From positions 858,623-922,622 of the forward strand of contig MNCI01007937.1 in assembly GCA_015680685.1 (NCBI GenBank): a DNA stretch of 64,000 nucleotides. The letters are read 5' to 3'. Below, piece after piece: positions 47,166 to 57,730 of the stretch (the stretch's first letter is position 1; the number at the start of each line of letters is the position of its first letter). The notes beneath the pieces are model-generated. The model searched no databases. It worked only from the letters and a program-made list of their open reading frames with translations, and was not told the origin of the DNA. The translations under genes and the position numbers were made by a program. This DNA comes from Gnetum montanum. Its lineage: Eukaryota > Streptophyta > Gnetopsida > Gnetales > Gnetaceae.

Positions 47166-47480
47166 ATGTTTATAATGATTTGTGTAGGTCAATATAAGAT
47201 TTTCAAGGTGCACATTGATGATAGGACAACAACCAATGTTGTCTCATTCCCTATTTTTGACAAGCTTGACCTAGTTGATCAGATCAGGCTGACAACAATG
47301 ACATGTTTGAAGTCCTTTAATAGAGTGCATGTGGTTTTCAAAGGGATAGTCATGATAGATTTCATGGTAGGGGAATAATTCCTTACCAATGCTGAATTCA
47401 TCATGGTTGAAGAAATGCCTAGATTCAACCTAATCCTAGGGAGGTCTTGGTTAGCCCAGCTATGGGCCGTTTCTTCACCT
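47166..47480 (+). pseudogene. Aspartic protease of element E
   Basis: The active-site stretch reads VHIDDRTTTNVV, where Tat proteases have a DDGSxxN-like motif. It is followed about 70 residues later by PRFNLILGRSWLAQL, the conserved flap-side ILGRxWL. Further sense coding traces (EFPFSIVDKGLGEY) continue to about 47,830 before the sense frame ends. Confidence 0.75.
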
Positions 47481-47839
47481 ATTCACCAAGAGATCCACTT
47501 ACCCTAAGAGGGTGGGGAGGTGGTGATCTTTGGTGAAAATGCAGCCCCTCTTACCATTAATAACATAGATACTGAATAAGGGTTAGAGGTAGAGTTTTAT
47601 GAAGATACACCACCTGTTTAAAATGAAGGTCAATGTTGTTCGGCCAATGTTAAACAACCAAGCTAGGCAAGCAACTTCCATGAGGAACCTCTATGGGTAG
47701 AATTTCCCTTCTCCATAGTAGACAAGGGCCTAGGGGAGTACCATCTACTAGGCCTTATGCACCACTTAACCTGCATCGAGTTAGGAAACATCTATGCGAC
47801 TAGGGCATCCCTTAGTTCACTCACATGTTTGACTTGTTG

Positions 47840-48463
47840 TAATCCCTTCGTCTATATAGTTATGATTTGTGTTATTGTTTACATTCTACATTAGTTGTGT
47901 AGTTTCCTTAGTGAATGTGATTTAATTTATTTTTTTATTCAAAAAAGAAAAAAAGAAAAACAAAGATAATGGAGGCCTGAAAAGGCCTTAAATTATTGCA
48001 TGGCCCACCAAGGCCTAAAATTGGCAACCAACTCCCTTTAAGTAATGGCCCAAAATGACCTTAAACTAGCGATGGTCCTACTTCCATGACCTTAAACTAG
48101 CATGGGACCCACAAGGGGCCTAATTTCATAAACCAAATGATAAGTTAAAATTGCAATAATATTTCATGAAAAATGATAAAATGAGAAGAAAATAACTATC
48201 ATATTTTCATTAAATCATCAATATAAAATATCCAAAAAAGCATAAAATTGCCTAATATCAAGGCTACATTTTAAGCATTTCAGCCTGTAGTGTGCAATAG
48301 GGGCTAAGGCTCTTCTCCTTCCTCTTCATCCATCGCTCCACTAAGTCCCACACCCTCACCTAGAACCTGCATCAAATAAAAATAAAACAATAAATTAGTC
48401 AATAAACAAGGTGGCATGCAAAATTATAATAAAGTGAATAATGATAAAGTAAGCTAAACTAAC
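47840..48463. other. Non-coding segment of E with CTTAAACTAGC repeats
   Basis: It contains repeats built on GACCTTAAACTAGC/GGCCTAAAATT (about 47970-48125), like those after integrase at 57775-57955. The antisense gene ends at its right edge. Confidence 0.5.
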
Positions 48464-51400
48464 CTAAGAGGGGGCCACATCCATGTTTGGCGGCATCTTA
48501 TTGAGGCCAACCTCTAGGTGTTGGAGGATTTCATCCTTCGACATACGTATCCAGTCATCCTCACCCAAGTCAATGCCTATAAGGGTTTTCCCTTTTTCTA
48601 TGGTCATCCATGTGGATGGCCTTAATGAAAATGTTGTAGAAGTCACGTCTCTAGAAGGTACAATGCTTTGTCTCTCTAGGGACTCACTAACCACTACATT
48701 GCTTGAGAACAATTTGTAAGCATGTTTCGTGCTTATTGCATCAAGGAATATCTCTTGGCTTCAGCACCCCACAAACTCATCTCTATACTTCTTCCAGTAG
48801 GCTTTGCACTCTAGCTTGTAGAGATGTTTGTGATTCTTTTGTGTTTGTCCCCATTGATACAATTTTGCACTATAGTCCTTCCAATCTTGATTTTTTCTCA
48901 CCAAGAGGTCCATCTGTAGTCATTTTTCAATAACCTCGTGGGTGGCCTCATTTTCTCCTTGAATAGTTGACTAGTACCTAGCATAATTGATTTTACCTGT
49001 GCGCCAACTACCGTTTGGCTTGTCACGTGATGCCAAGAACTCGTAGCATGACTGTAGGTCTTCTAGTCTAGCCTCTTGGTTCATCCCCTTTTCTTAAAGC
49101 TCTTCCACCCATCTTCACAAGTGCTCATTTACACACCTGCACTTCCACAATGCTCATGTAGAGTACAGTGCACACTTTCTTGCCTCGTTGTCTATGTGAT
49201 GAGGCACCTGCTTTACTTTGGGGGGGGGGGGGGGGGGGGGGGGGAACTTAGGTACAACGTCAACTTGGACCACTTTATTCGAGTCCCATTTAAGTTGCAA
49301 GCCTGTTATTCCATAATAGGTGAAACTACATTAGTTACAAAATAGAAAAAAAAAAGAAAAAGATAATAATAGTAAAATAAACGTACTAATCTCAGGGTCT
49401 ATTTGTTTGAGGTGGTCTATCATGTCATCCACCACGCCTTGCATTAAGACAAACTTATCTAGAGTTTCCACCCACAGTTGTGTGCGAAGGTGGATGTTGA
49501 TGCTAGATGTTTAGTGGAAGCACTGACTATTGCAACATAAAGCACTTTGTGACCATCAAGTAACCAACAACTAAGGAGACCACAAAAACCACAAAAAACC
49601 AAAAAAAAAAGGAACACAATGAACATGGCAGTGCAAAGCTCCTACCCAAGAAGCCCTTAGGTGTAAGAGCAAGAGGATCGCCCATCTGCACGCTATCAAA
49701 GAAATGCTCAAACTCACCATCTTCAAACTACAATCCTTCTTCCTCGAGTTGCCTTAATACTTTGACGGCTTCCTGCTCGTATTCATCTGCCATGTGTTCC
49801 TTGGGTTCCTCTACCATTGTAGGGGCCATCTTGACTATGTTACACTCGATTTAGAATGTCCAATAATGAATATAAAATAACATTACACATTATAGCATGA
49901 CATTAAATAATGCATACTTGCTATCTCTAAATGCACATCATGGGGTTTGAATCGCAGCTTCTTGCCCCTCTTCTCCACTTCGTGTGTGGGCTCCTTTGCA
50001 TGATGAGGCTTCTTGATCTTCATTCTTGATGACCTTACCATCTCAGTGATGAGTCATTCTCCTCTTGCTACATTACTAGTGTTGGTTGGTGGAGCCTCCA
50101 TGGCACTATCACATGTGTAGTAAGATTACCCCACATGTCCTTTAGTTGTCATCGAGAACGACTAGCCAATTGCCTTTGGGGGGTCTTGCGAGCACGTAGT
50201 GCAGAATAGGTGGCAGATCCATGGCTTGGAGATCTAGGTGTGATCTTGCACCATCTATTTCCGATTCTCATGGACCACTAAGAGTTCCGCAAGGCTTTGT
50301 AGGCATGTTACAAAGAAAGCAAAATGCATGTGTGATCGTGCTTGGAGGTTGCTGTGTAGCTTAATGATTTTAGCCCACAAGCCATTAATGAGGTAGTTTT
50401 CCTAGTTTTATTATGTCCCATTCTCTATCACATCTCTCATGATCCAAGGTTGCTCAACCCCAAGGATCTTTTCTTGGGAAAGTAGCTTTAGGAACGCATG
50501 ATCTCAGAAGACTAAGTAGAGGTGGTGGACCATGGGTAATTCCACCATCTTCATGGGTATACCTTTACATCCTTTTTGAGTGCCCAACCATTCCTCAACA
50601 TCCCCTCTATGGTCTAGGTCCTTGTTGGTCTTTTCTTCCACTAGTAGATCTTTAGAGTGGATGTTGAAGATGTCCATAAAGAGTTCATCTATTATTTCAA
50701 AGACCACTCGCACATTACGGACCCACATGCGAAAATGGTTGGCATTCTCGATGAAGGAAACAATTAGGGCAATCATCTCGACCACCAAGATGCTTGGGTT
50801 CATGGCCAAGAAGAGGTCCATAAGCCTACCATACTAAAGGTTCCTTACTACTTCCACTAAGGCCTTATAGAACAACTAGCACTATGAGCTCTCAACCTTA
50901 TCATATTTAAAGAGGAGAGTGGTGTCACTACGTCCTAAAGTAACCACCGTGACCTCTCTTAACTTAGCTGCAGCTATAATAAGCATAGGTAAAATTAGTA
51001 CCATGATGACAAATAAAACCAAAAGTACATGAAAATAAGTAATATGACTTATGTGGCACAAATGGTATGCGAGATGATGGTAGTGGGACTAAAAATTCGT
51101 CCACACTTGATATACCAATTTCCCACTCAACGTCCAACCAACCGAGAGTCCAACACTTCTTGTAAGATTTGCAATACCTATGAGGGTATTCCGTGAAATC
51201 TACCTTGATTTTCCCAATCATTCGAGCACAAACATTCTTAGTAGATGAGAATTCTTGTAGGGTAGTTTTGGTCAAGTTTAGTCGCCCCTCTTCATCATGG
51301 AGGCCATCTGCGTTAATGAAAAACCTAGCAATAGACATGAGCAGTTAGCATCCTAAGTCATGAAATAGTAAGTAATACAGAAAATCACAACAGGGCTCAC

Positions 51401-51566
51401 CCTCTAGCACAATAGACCGTCCTAGGTGAATTTTGAAAAATAGTGTGCACACATCGAGTGAGAAACATGGTGATATTCTTGTTGTAGTATTAGAACTTAG
51501 GCATTCCCCAGATCCTAGATAAAATCCCTAATCAATTCCTTCATCATCAGCAGGCTCATTAGACAT
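48464..51566 (-). pseudogene. Antisense multi-exon gene inside element E, unknown family
   Basis: Read on the minus strand, exons are about 51566-51401 (starts MSNEPADDEGID), 51307-51049, 50973-49918, 49834-49646, 49526-49387 and 49302-48464. Introns show GT...AG ends: GTGAGC..GCAG (51400-51308), weak GTCATA..ATAG (51048-50974), GTATGC..ATAG (49917-49835), GTAGGA..ATAG (49645-49527), GTACGT..ACAG (49386-49303). Phase is kept at junctions 1/2 (IVLE|DGLHDEEGRL), 3/4 (LEIA|IKMAPTMVEE) and 5/6 (QIDPEIS|LQLKWD). The others need a small shift. Exon 6 codes an eight-proline run (the 25-G run at 49220-49244), then HLYKLECKAYWKKYRDEF, and ends at the TAG. About a dozen stops show decay. No domain is recognised. 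It could be a captured host gene, an element accessory gene, or part of a nested DNA transposon. Confidence 0.68.
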
Positions 51567-51664
51567 GAACTTCAGAATGCCTTAGTTCACCCCATGTAAT
51601 AATGTCTCTATTATGATGCCTGCTGCTTTGATCAACAAGTATGACCACATTATCACATTGAAGT

Positions 51665-52464
51665 TGATGAGTGGCGAGGTACCCATACACTCAACCATAC
51701 AAATATGAGCATCTCACGCGCGATCCAATTGAAATCCAAGGACTAAGTGCTTACGCGCCTTAATGGAACACTTAAGGTTAATCAATCACTGTCCTCCCAA
51801 ACTTACTTGTATTGTCAAGGTTGTATGGTTAAGTAAGTTTGAGGTATATGATTTTTATAACTTTTATCTTTTTAATGTCTTATGCTAATAGGGGAAGTTG
51901 AGGAGAACTAAGTGACTAACTTTAATTAACTAAGTTCTAATTGTTCTAACACTAGTATCCATTCCCACTTGCCGCACACATCCTGAGCCAGTGCAATGCT
52001 GTTAGGATTACCAAACGCTAATCGTTACTGGGTTACCAAGCGCTACACACATGCTCGAAGCGGTCGTACTGAGTGTACTTAACTAGAAGAGTCAAGGGTT
52101 GAGAGAGATTAATTAACTAGGAAAGAAATTAAACATTCAAAAATAATTAATTACTATTTAGCTTAGTCCATATGCTATAAAGTTTATCAGAAAGTTCATC
52201 TTTATTTTCGTACACAAATGTGTGCTCAAGTACAATTTGCTCGAATAAAGATCCATTCACTTTAAGACTCCTACTTCGGGCACATGGAAATTATTCTAAC
52301 TTTTGAATGGTAAAATTGCAAGAGTTTAGCTAAGGGTCTCAGTCTAAGTACCTAGAACAAGGAAAGCTGCCTCTTATTTATAGACATTGTGGCGGGACAC
52401 AATATCGCGTACACGATATCGCGAGGCGAATGCGATATCACGTACATGATATCGTGGCTCATCA
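51665..52464 (-). mobile_element. Solo LTR of the A/B family inserted in element E
   Basis: It is flanked by a perfect GAAGT duplication (51660-51664 and 52465-52469). The left end TGATGAGTGGCGAGGTACCC is the reversed terminus, and the right end reads GGCTCATCA. On the minus strand it has two GATATC-GTAC-GATATC palindromes (52455-52401), TATAAATAA (52383-52375) and A-type downstream sequence (AATAAAGATGAACTTTCTGA). Confidence 0.93.
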
Positions 52465-52469
52465 GAAGT

Positions 52470-54240
52470 TGTAGAGAAAAAATTCTAGGAATTCTTGTGC
52501 ACTTGACCTAAACCAAACTATTTGGTTTCCCACACGTGTGTTTAGTGTGGGCATGTTCAGTACAAGATCGCTCATACAACATAAAATGCCCATCAGTTCA
52601 ACTACGATGAAGACAAGTTTCAACAACACCCTACAATGCCACAATAGCAGTAAGAGGAAAATGTTAGCATAAAAAAATAAAATAAAAAAATGCATAAAAA
52701 TTACATTTAACATGATTAGCCTTCCACCAAGCCCCATGAGAAAGGGATGTTGGCATTCCCATCTAATGTGCCTAATTCCCGATGGGGCACAACACTAATT
52801 CTTACATTTTTCACAAGCATTATAATTCTAAAAATATCAAAAAAAATTCTAACTATCGATTATTCTCCTCGTAGAGCATAACAACTGGCCAAAATTTTTC
52901 TAAGTGTTAGTTACCCTCCCTGTAGAGTGTAACAAATTTAAAATTTTTCTAACTATCCATTACGTCACCTGTTAAGTGTAGTGATGGAAAGCCAAAATTT
53001 TTCTAACTTTTTGTCACACTCCTAGGGACACTCTAGTGTGATAAACATGATCCTTAGTCACTTTTCCCAAATTTTTACACTCTAGCATTATCCCTGATCT
53101 GCCTTGGCTGAGTCCTGTCCTATGTCGCAGTGCAAGATGCCAAAAATCTCTATTCTACACTATGGCGTAGAACATTTAGAAAGTCTTGTCCCATGTCATG
53201 GTGCAAGATGCCAAAAAATATTTGTTCTGCACTGCGGTGCAGGATGTGTAGAAAACCCTTGTTCCCCATTACAGCATGGGATGCTCAAAAACCCTTGTTT
53301 CCCACTACGGTGTGGGATGCCTGAAAATCCTTATTTCACGTTGTAGTGGGGGATGCCAGAAAAGCTTGTCCTATGCCACAGTGCAGGATACCAAACCCTT
53401 AACCCAAACATTGAAATGACTAAAACAAAACAAAGAAAAAAGAAAAATGTATTGTGTGCACTCCCTTTCCTAGCTGTGGGTCATGGTGCCAATGGCAGCA
53501 ACGGTGGTCCTTGCCCATGGCAAGCCATCCCCAAAGCCCAAGAAACCCCAAAAAACACAAGAAAAACCAAGGAAATAAAATTGCAAAGGTAGAGCATAGT
53601 GCCTTACCTAGTTGATGTCTTCTGGCGATCCTCTATGCGTGCCCTGGGAAGGCACCTTAGGATACTCTCTCCTTCATGAATGTTGGTGAAGCTGGGATGT
53701 TTGCATTCACTTCAGCATGTAATGGTTGGCTGCTACACTTTGGCTTTCTCCTTTTCATGCTCTAGCTTCCCTCTGTCGCTGCTATGCTCTACCTTGATTG
53801 TCCTATGCTTAGATGACTATTGGCTCTAACATTGAAAATGACAGGTTTACCATGGTAAAGCCCTTATTTATACCCTTCAAGGTTAAAGGACACATCATCC
53901 TCCTAGGATGTTCCATGTCCCATGCATAATGTGAGACAAGCATAGCACCCAGAGTTAGAAAAATTTTGCAACTCTTTTACTATCCCTATACTTAGAAACT
54001 TTTTGCATTTTTTTCTAATTGCCCAATAAACATCCAACTTGGTTCCACATTCAAACCTCTCAAACCTCACTTAAAACCTATGTCTCCCACATAAATTATG
54101 GTCCGCTATAGCCTTAAACTAGAAATTTTATGGCTAATTAAGGCTCCAAAAAATTATTACTTTACATACTACATTTTATGGCAATTAGATTTACATAACA
54201 TTGTCTTTCTTATTTTATGAATTTTGCTTTATTAATATAG
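52470..54240. other. Non-coding segment of E before the RT frame
   Basis: It contains hairpins such as TCACACT...AGTGTGA (53014-53041) and TTACCCTC...GAGTGTAA (52911-52932), the 36-bp repeat array below, and a T-rich stretch ending in AATATAG (54234-54240), a possible splice acceptor before the RT ORF. No convincing gene. Confidence 0.5.
53106..53398 (+). repeat. 36-bp tandem repeat array with hairpin cores
   Basis: About eight diverged units of 35-37 bp, pattern (stem-loop)GGATGCCnAAAAnCCTTGTTCC. Individual cores pair within themselves: TTCTAC/GTAGAA, CTGCAC/GTGCAG, CCCAT/ATGGG, CCCAC/GTGGG. Confidence 0.7.
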
Positions 54241-54296
54241 GTGTTGCTTGACATTTTTTTGGTTGTTTTGTAAGATCTCGTAAGTAGGATTACAAA

Positions 54297-55870
54297 ATGA
54301 ATGCATACGAGAGTCTTCATTTGCCCTTAGTCTTGACTAGACCTTACGGTGGTGCCACGAGATGCATAAACACTGAGCTCTTAGACTTCGAATCATTCAC
54401 TCATGACACAAATGTAGCATCCCTACAGACATCTCTAGACTAGCTAGACCATCTAGTTAGAGCTATAGACTTAGAAGCAGGTGACGTAATTGAGGATCCC
54501 CTCATAGAAATCCCTATAATAATATCTAAAGGTGAGGTGAAAACATTGAAACTTAGTTCCTTGTTAGAGCCTCAAATCAAACAAAGCATCTCTAAAGTTC
54601 TTAGCGCTAATGTCAAGGCATTTGCATGGTCCTATGAGGACATGCCAGGCTTAGACCCTTGCATAATACAACACAACATTATTCTCAATCCTTGTGTAAA
54701 GCTAGTTAAACAAAAAGCTCATAAAGTTAAGCTTGAGGTGGCGTTGGTTGTCCGTGATGAGATCACTAAGCTTTACAAAGCTAGTTTCATCCAGGCAGTT
54801 GACTATGCTAACTGGGTATCAAACATTGTAGTTGTTTCTAAGAAAAATGGGAGTATACGCATTTGCATAGACTTCTGGGACCTAAACAAGGCAACCATTA
54901 AAGATGATTTCTCATTGCCTAGTATTGATCAACTCATCGATACTATGGTTGGTCATGCCTTATTATCCTTTATGGATAGGTTCTTAGGGTACAACCAAAT
55001 CCAAATCAACCCAGAGCACCAACTTAGCACTACTTTCATTACCCCCTAGGGGACATTTTGCTATACAATGATGCCTTTTGGACTAAAGAACATAGGAGCA
55101 ACCTACCAATGCACAATGACGTATATCTTTAGTGACTATTTACTAGACTTGCTCAATGACTACATTAATGACATAGTAGTTAAGTTAAAATTAGCTCATG
55201 ATCACACAGATGACTTGGACCACATCCTCAAATGTTGTCTTAGTCATGACCTTAGGCTAAATCCCAAAAAGTGTGTCTTTGGCATCAAAATTGGTTGCAT
55301 GTTAAGCTTTGTAGTATCAGAAGTAGGTATACGCATAAACCCCAAAAAGGTTAAGGCTATTACCAAGTTAGCACCACCAGCAAGCCTGAAGGAGCTATGC
55401 AGGTTACAAGGTAGATTACAATTCATATGCAGGTTTATCGCAAGGTTGACTGACAAGTTGCAACTGATGCAACATTTTCTTAAAAAGGGGATTTGAGTGG
55501 ATAGCTCAATGCCAAGAGGCATTTGACAACCTAAAAAAGGAGTTGGTTTAACTTCCGATGATCTACCCTCCACAAGGAGATAAGCCATTCTATATTTACC
55601 TTACAACCTCAGACATGTTCATTGCTTCTTTGCTTTGCCAAAAGTGAGACGATGGCTCGAAGGTCCCTATTTACTACTTAAGCCATGTGCTAATAGCCCA
55701 TGAGGAAAAATACAATGATGTGGAGAAGAACTATCTCACCTTAGTCTTTGCACTTAAAACATGGAGACATTACCTTTTCTACAGTCAAGTTAATGTCATC
55801 TGCAAAAGTAACATACTTCGAGCAATTACTACTAATATTTATGAAAGTAGTTGAATAGCACAATGGAAGG
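54297..55870 (+). pseudogene. Reverse transcriptase and RNase H of element E
   Basis: The ATG at 54297 opens a frame to 55496 with few stops. Motifs: FAWSYEDMPGLDP, VRDEITKLYKASFIQ, WVSNIVVVSKKNGSIRICID, DDFSLPSIDQLIDTMVGH, LLSFMDRFLGYNQIQINPE, CYTMMPFGLKNIGATYQ, then LNDYINDIVVK, where YIND replaces YVDD (Asp to Asn). LNPKKCVFGIKIGCMLSFVV and NPKKVKAI follow. A shift near 55,490 leads into the RNase H (FYIYLTTSDMFIASLLCQ, VEKNYLTLVFALKTWRHY). Confidence 0.88.
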
Positions 55871-55909
55871 CAATAATTGTAGAGTTTGATTTTCATTATA
55901 TGATGTAAG

Positions 55910-56560
55910 AATCCACAACAGGTCAGGCAATAGTTGCATAACTCACGACTTCACCTATAGAAAATCAAGCAACAATCGATCCAAAATTTTTGGACGTGCA
56001 TGTCAACAATATAAGTCAAGTATTTGCAAACTTTGAGGTAGTTTTGCACTTTGATGATGCTTTGACCACACAAGGTGGTAGTGCTGCTATCGTTATCACA
56101 TTCCCCTCCAAGGAGATCTGACCCTTTTCATATCACTTCACATTTCCTTATACAAACAATGTGGTGGAGTATGAAGGTTTTCTTAGAGGTGTCTTAGTAG
56201 CTCAAGAGTTAGAAATCTAAGACATAGCAGTTTGAGACGATTCATAGCTAGTCATCAACCAAGTCACAAAGGTTTATGCTTGTAAGGAACAACATCTACA
56301 ACCTTCTTGTGATTTAGCGAAACACCTGCTCAAACGATTTACAACCAAAGATGTCCAACATATTCCTCGTAATGAAAATGCTTTGCTGATGCATTAGCTA
56401 CTTTAGCCTTAAGCATAGTGCCAAACATGTTTTTTTCTTTGCCGACTTTGATAGTGGATTACATCGAACTTATAACTCAAGCAACAAGCATCACATCTAT
56501 AGGCATAGCTCACGCCTAAGAGTGGTATGATGATATCAAGGCATTTCTCCAATAGGGAGA
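55910..56560 (+). pseudogene. Second (archaeal-type) RNase H of element E
   Basis: It reads VLHFDDALTTQGGSAAIVI (first acidic motif), then FTFPYTNNVVEYEGFLRGVL (the Glu of the TNN.AEYE motif), DDS.LVINQVTKVYACKEQH and HIPRNENAFADALATLA. This four-motif layout is the additional RNase H acquired by the Tat lineage. A few stops and one shift are present. Confidence 0.85.
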
Positions 56561-56599
56561 GCCTCTGCAAGATCTAACCTCTACCTAAAAAGACGTAGT

Positions 56600-57730
56600 A
56601 CAAAAGCAATCATGGTAGTATGTCCTTGTAGGTGACAACACCTTGTGTCACAGATCCTATGATGGAATACTGTTAACTTGCGTTAGTGGCAGTGAAGCAC
56701 AAAAGATTGTCAACTAAGTTCATGAGGGACTATGTAGAGGCCATATAGCTCCTAGGGCAATGGCAATAAAAATTAGACATCTAGGCTATTATTGGCCTTA
56801 CATGGAGCATGACTACATCTCCAAGGTCAAGACATGTGACATGTGTCAATGACATGATAACTTAATGCACGTGGTCGTTCCAAAATTAGGGGTTGGATAT
56901 TATAGGGCCTATAATGCCTAAGTCTTCCACAAGACATAGCTTCATCATTATGACAACTGAATATTTCACCAAGTGGGTTGAAGCCATTCCCCTTAGGAAG
57001 AAAACATCACAACAGGTTTGCAAATTCATCCTAGATAACATAGTAACTTGATTTGGTCTTCCTATGACTATAGTCATAGACAATGGGCCACAATTTAGTA
57101 GTGTAGAAAAAAATCCTTTTGTGAAAACCTTGGCATTAAGCATTCCTTCTCATCACTGTACTACCCACAAGTGAATGGTCAAGCAGAGGCTACAAACAAG
57201 GCCATTGTCAACTTTCTGAAGAGGATGCTTAACAATAGTAAGTGACAATGGCACAAACAACTAGTCTATGTGCTATGGGCCTATCGTAAGACATGCAAAA
57301 TAGCAACAGGTAAGATGCCATATAGTCTTGTGTATGGATTTGAAACAATGTTACCTCTTGAATTGTAGGTCCCATCACTTTGCATGATCCTCTTGAGCTT
57401 CATTGATGAGGTTCAAAACAACGAGTTGAGAATCATCAACCTTAACTCTATAGAGGAGGAGTGCATGCAAACACTTGATTGCATCGAGTGGTACCAAGAG
57501 AAGCAATGGCAAAAGCACCATCATAATCAACATCAACGCCAAATCAAGAAGGGAGATCTGGTCCTCAAGGTTGTTCATGAGCCCATGGACAAATTCTTAG
57601 CTAACTAGAAAGGGCCTTTCTTGGTCATAAAGGCATATGACAATGGAGCCTTCATGCTTGCCGATCTATATGGAAATGATTTTGCCAATCCTCTAAACCA
57701 CTCATACCTAAAGTCATACTACACCTAGTA
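56600..57730 (+). pseudogene. Integrase of element E (degenerate)
   Basis: A zinc-binding region (VHEGLCRGHIAPRAMAIKI, LGYYWPYMEHDYI, KTCDMCQ) is followed by the core DIIGPIMPKSSTRHSFIM (first Asp), EYFTKWVEAIPLRKKTSQQV, IVIDNGPQFSS (second Asp) and NGQAEATNKAIVNF with the catalytic Glu kept, unlike elements A and D. The C-terminal part continues with ITGKMPYSLVYGFETMLPL-like and KGDLVLKVVHEPMDKF segments. Several shifts. Confidence 0.85.

Noticed and set aside
48483-48933. Plus-strand open frames over the antisense gene
   Set aside because: The minus strand keeps one frame for about 840 bp with splice-consistent neighbours; the plus-strand frames are short and unrelated to pol.
51665-52464. 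Solo LTR as an exon or promoter of the antisense gene
   Set aside because: It has its own target duplication and clean ends, so it is a later insertion. It lies about 100 bp upstream of the antisense ATG on the same strand, so an acquired promoter effect is possible but unsupported.
53014-53398. Tandem hairpin array as a CRISPR array
   Set aside because: Units vary throughout, there are no conserved repeats with unique spacers, and the context is a plant retrotransposon.
53104-53592. Cys/Pro-rich open frames as a secreted repeat protein
   Set aside because: They are a by-product of the 36-bp tandem repeat being a multiple of three. No start or signal peptide is credible.
55244-55588. 114-codon minus-strand frame in element E
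   Set aside because: It lies opposite clear reverse transcriptase coding and has no independent signal.
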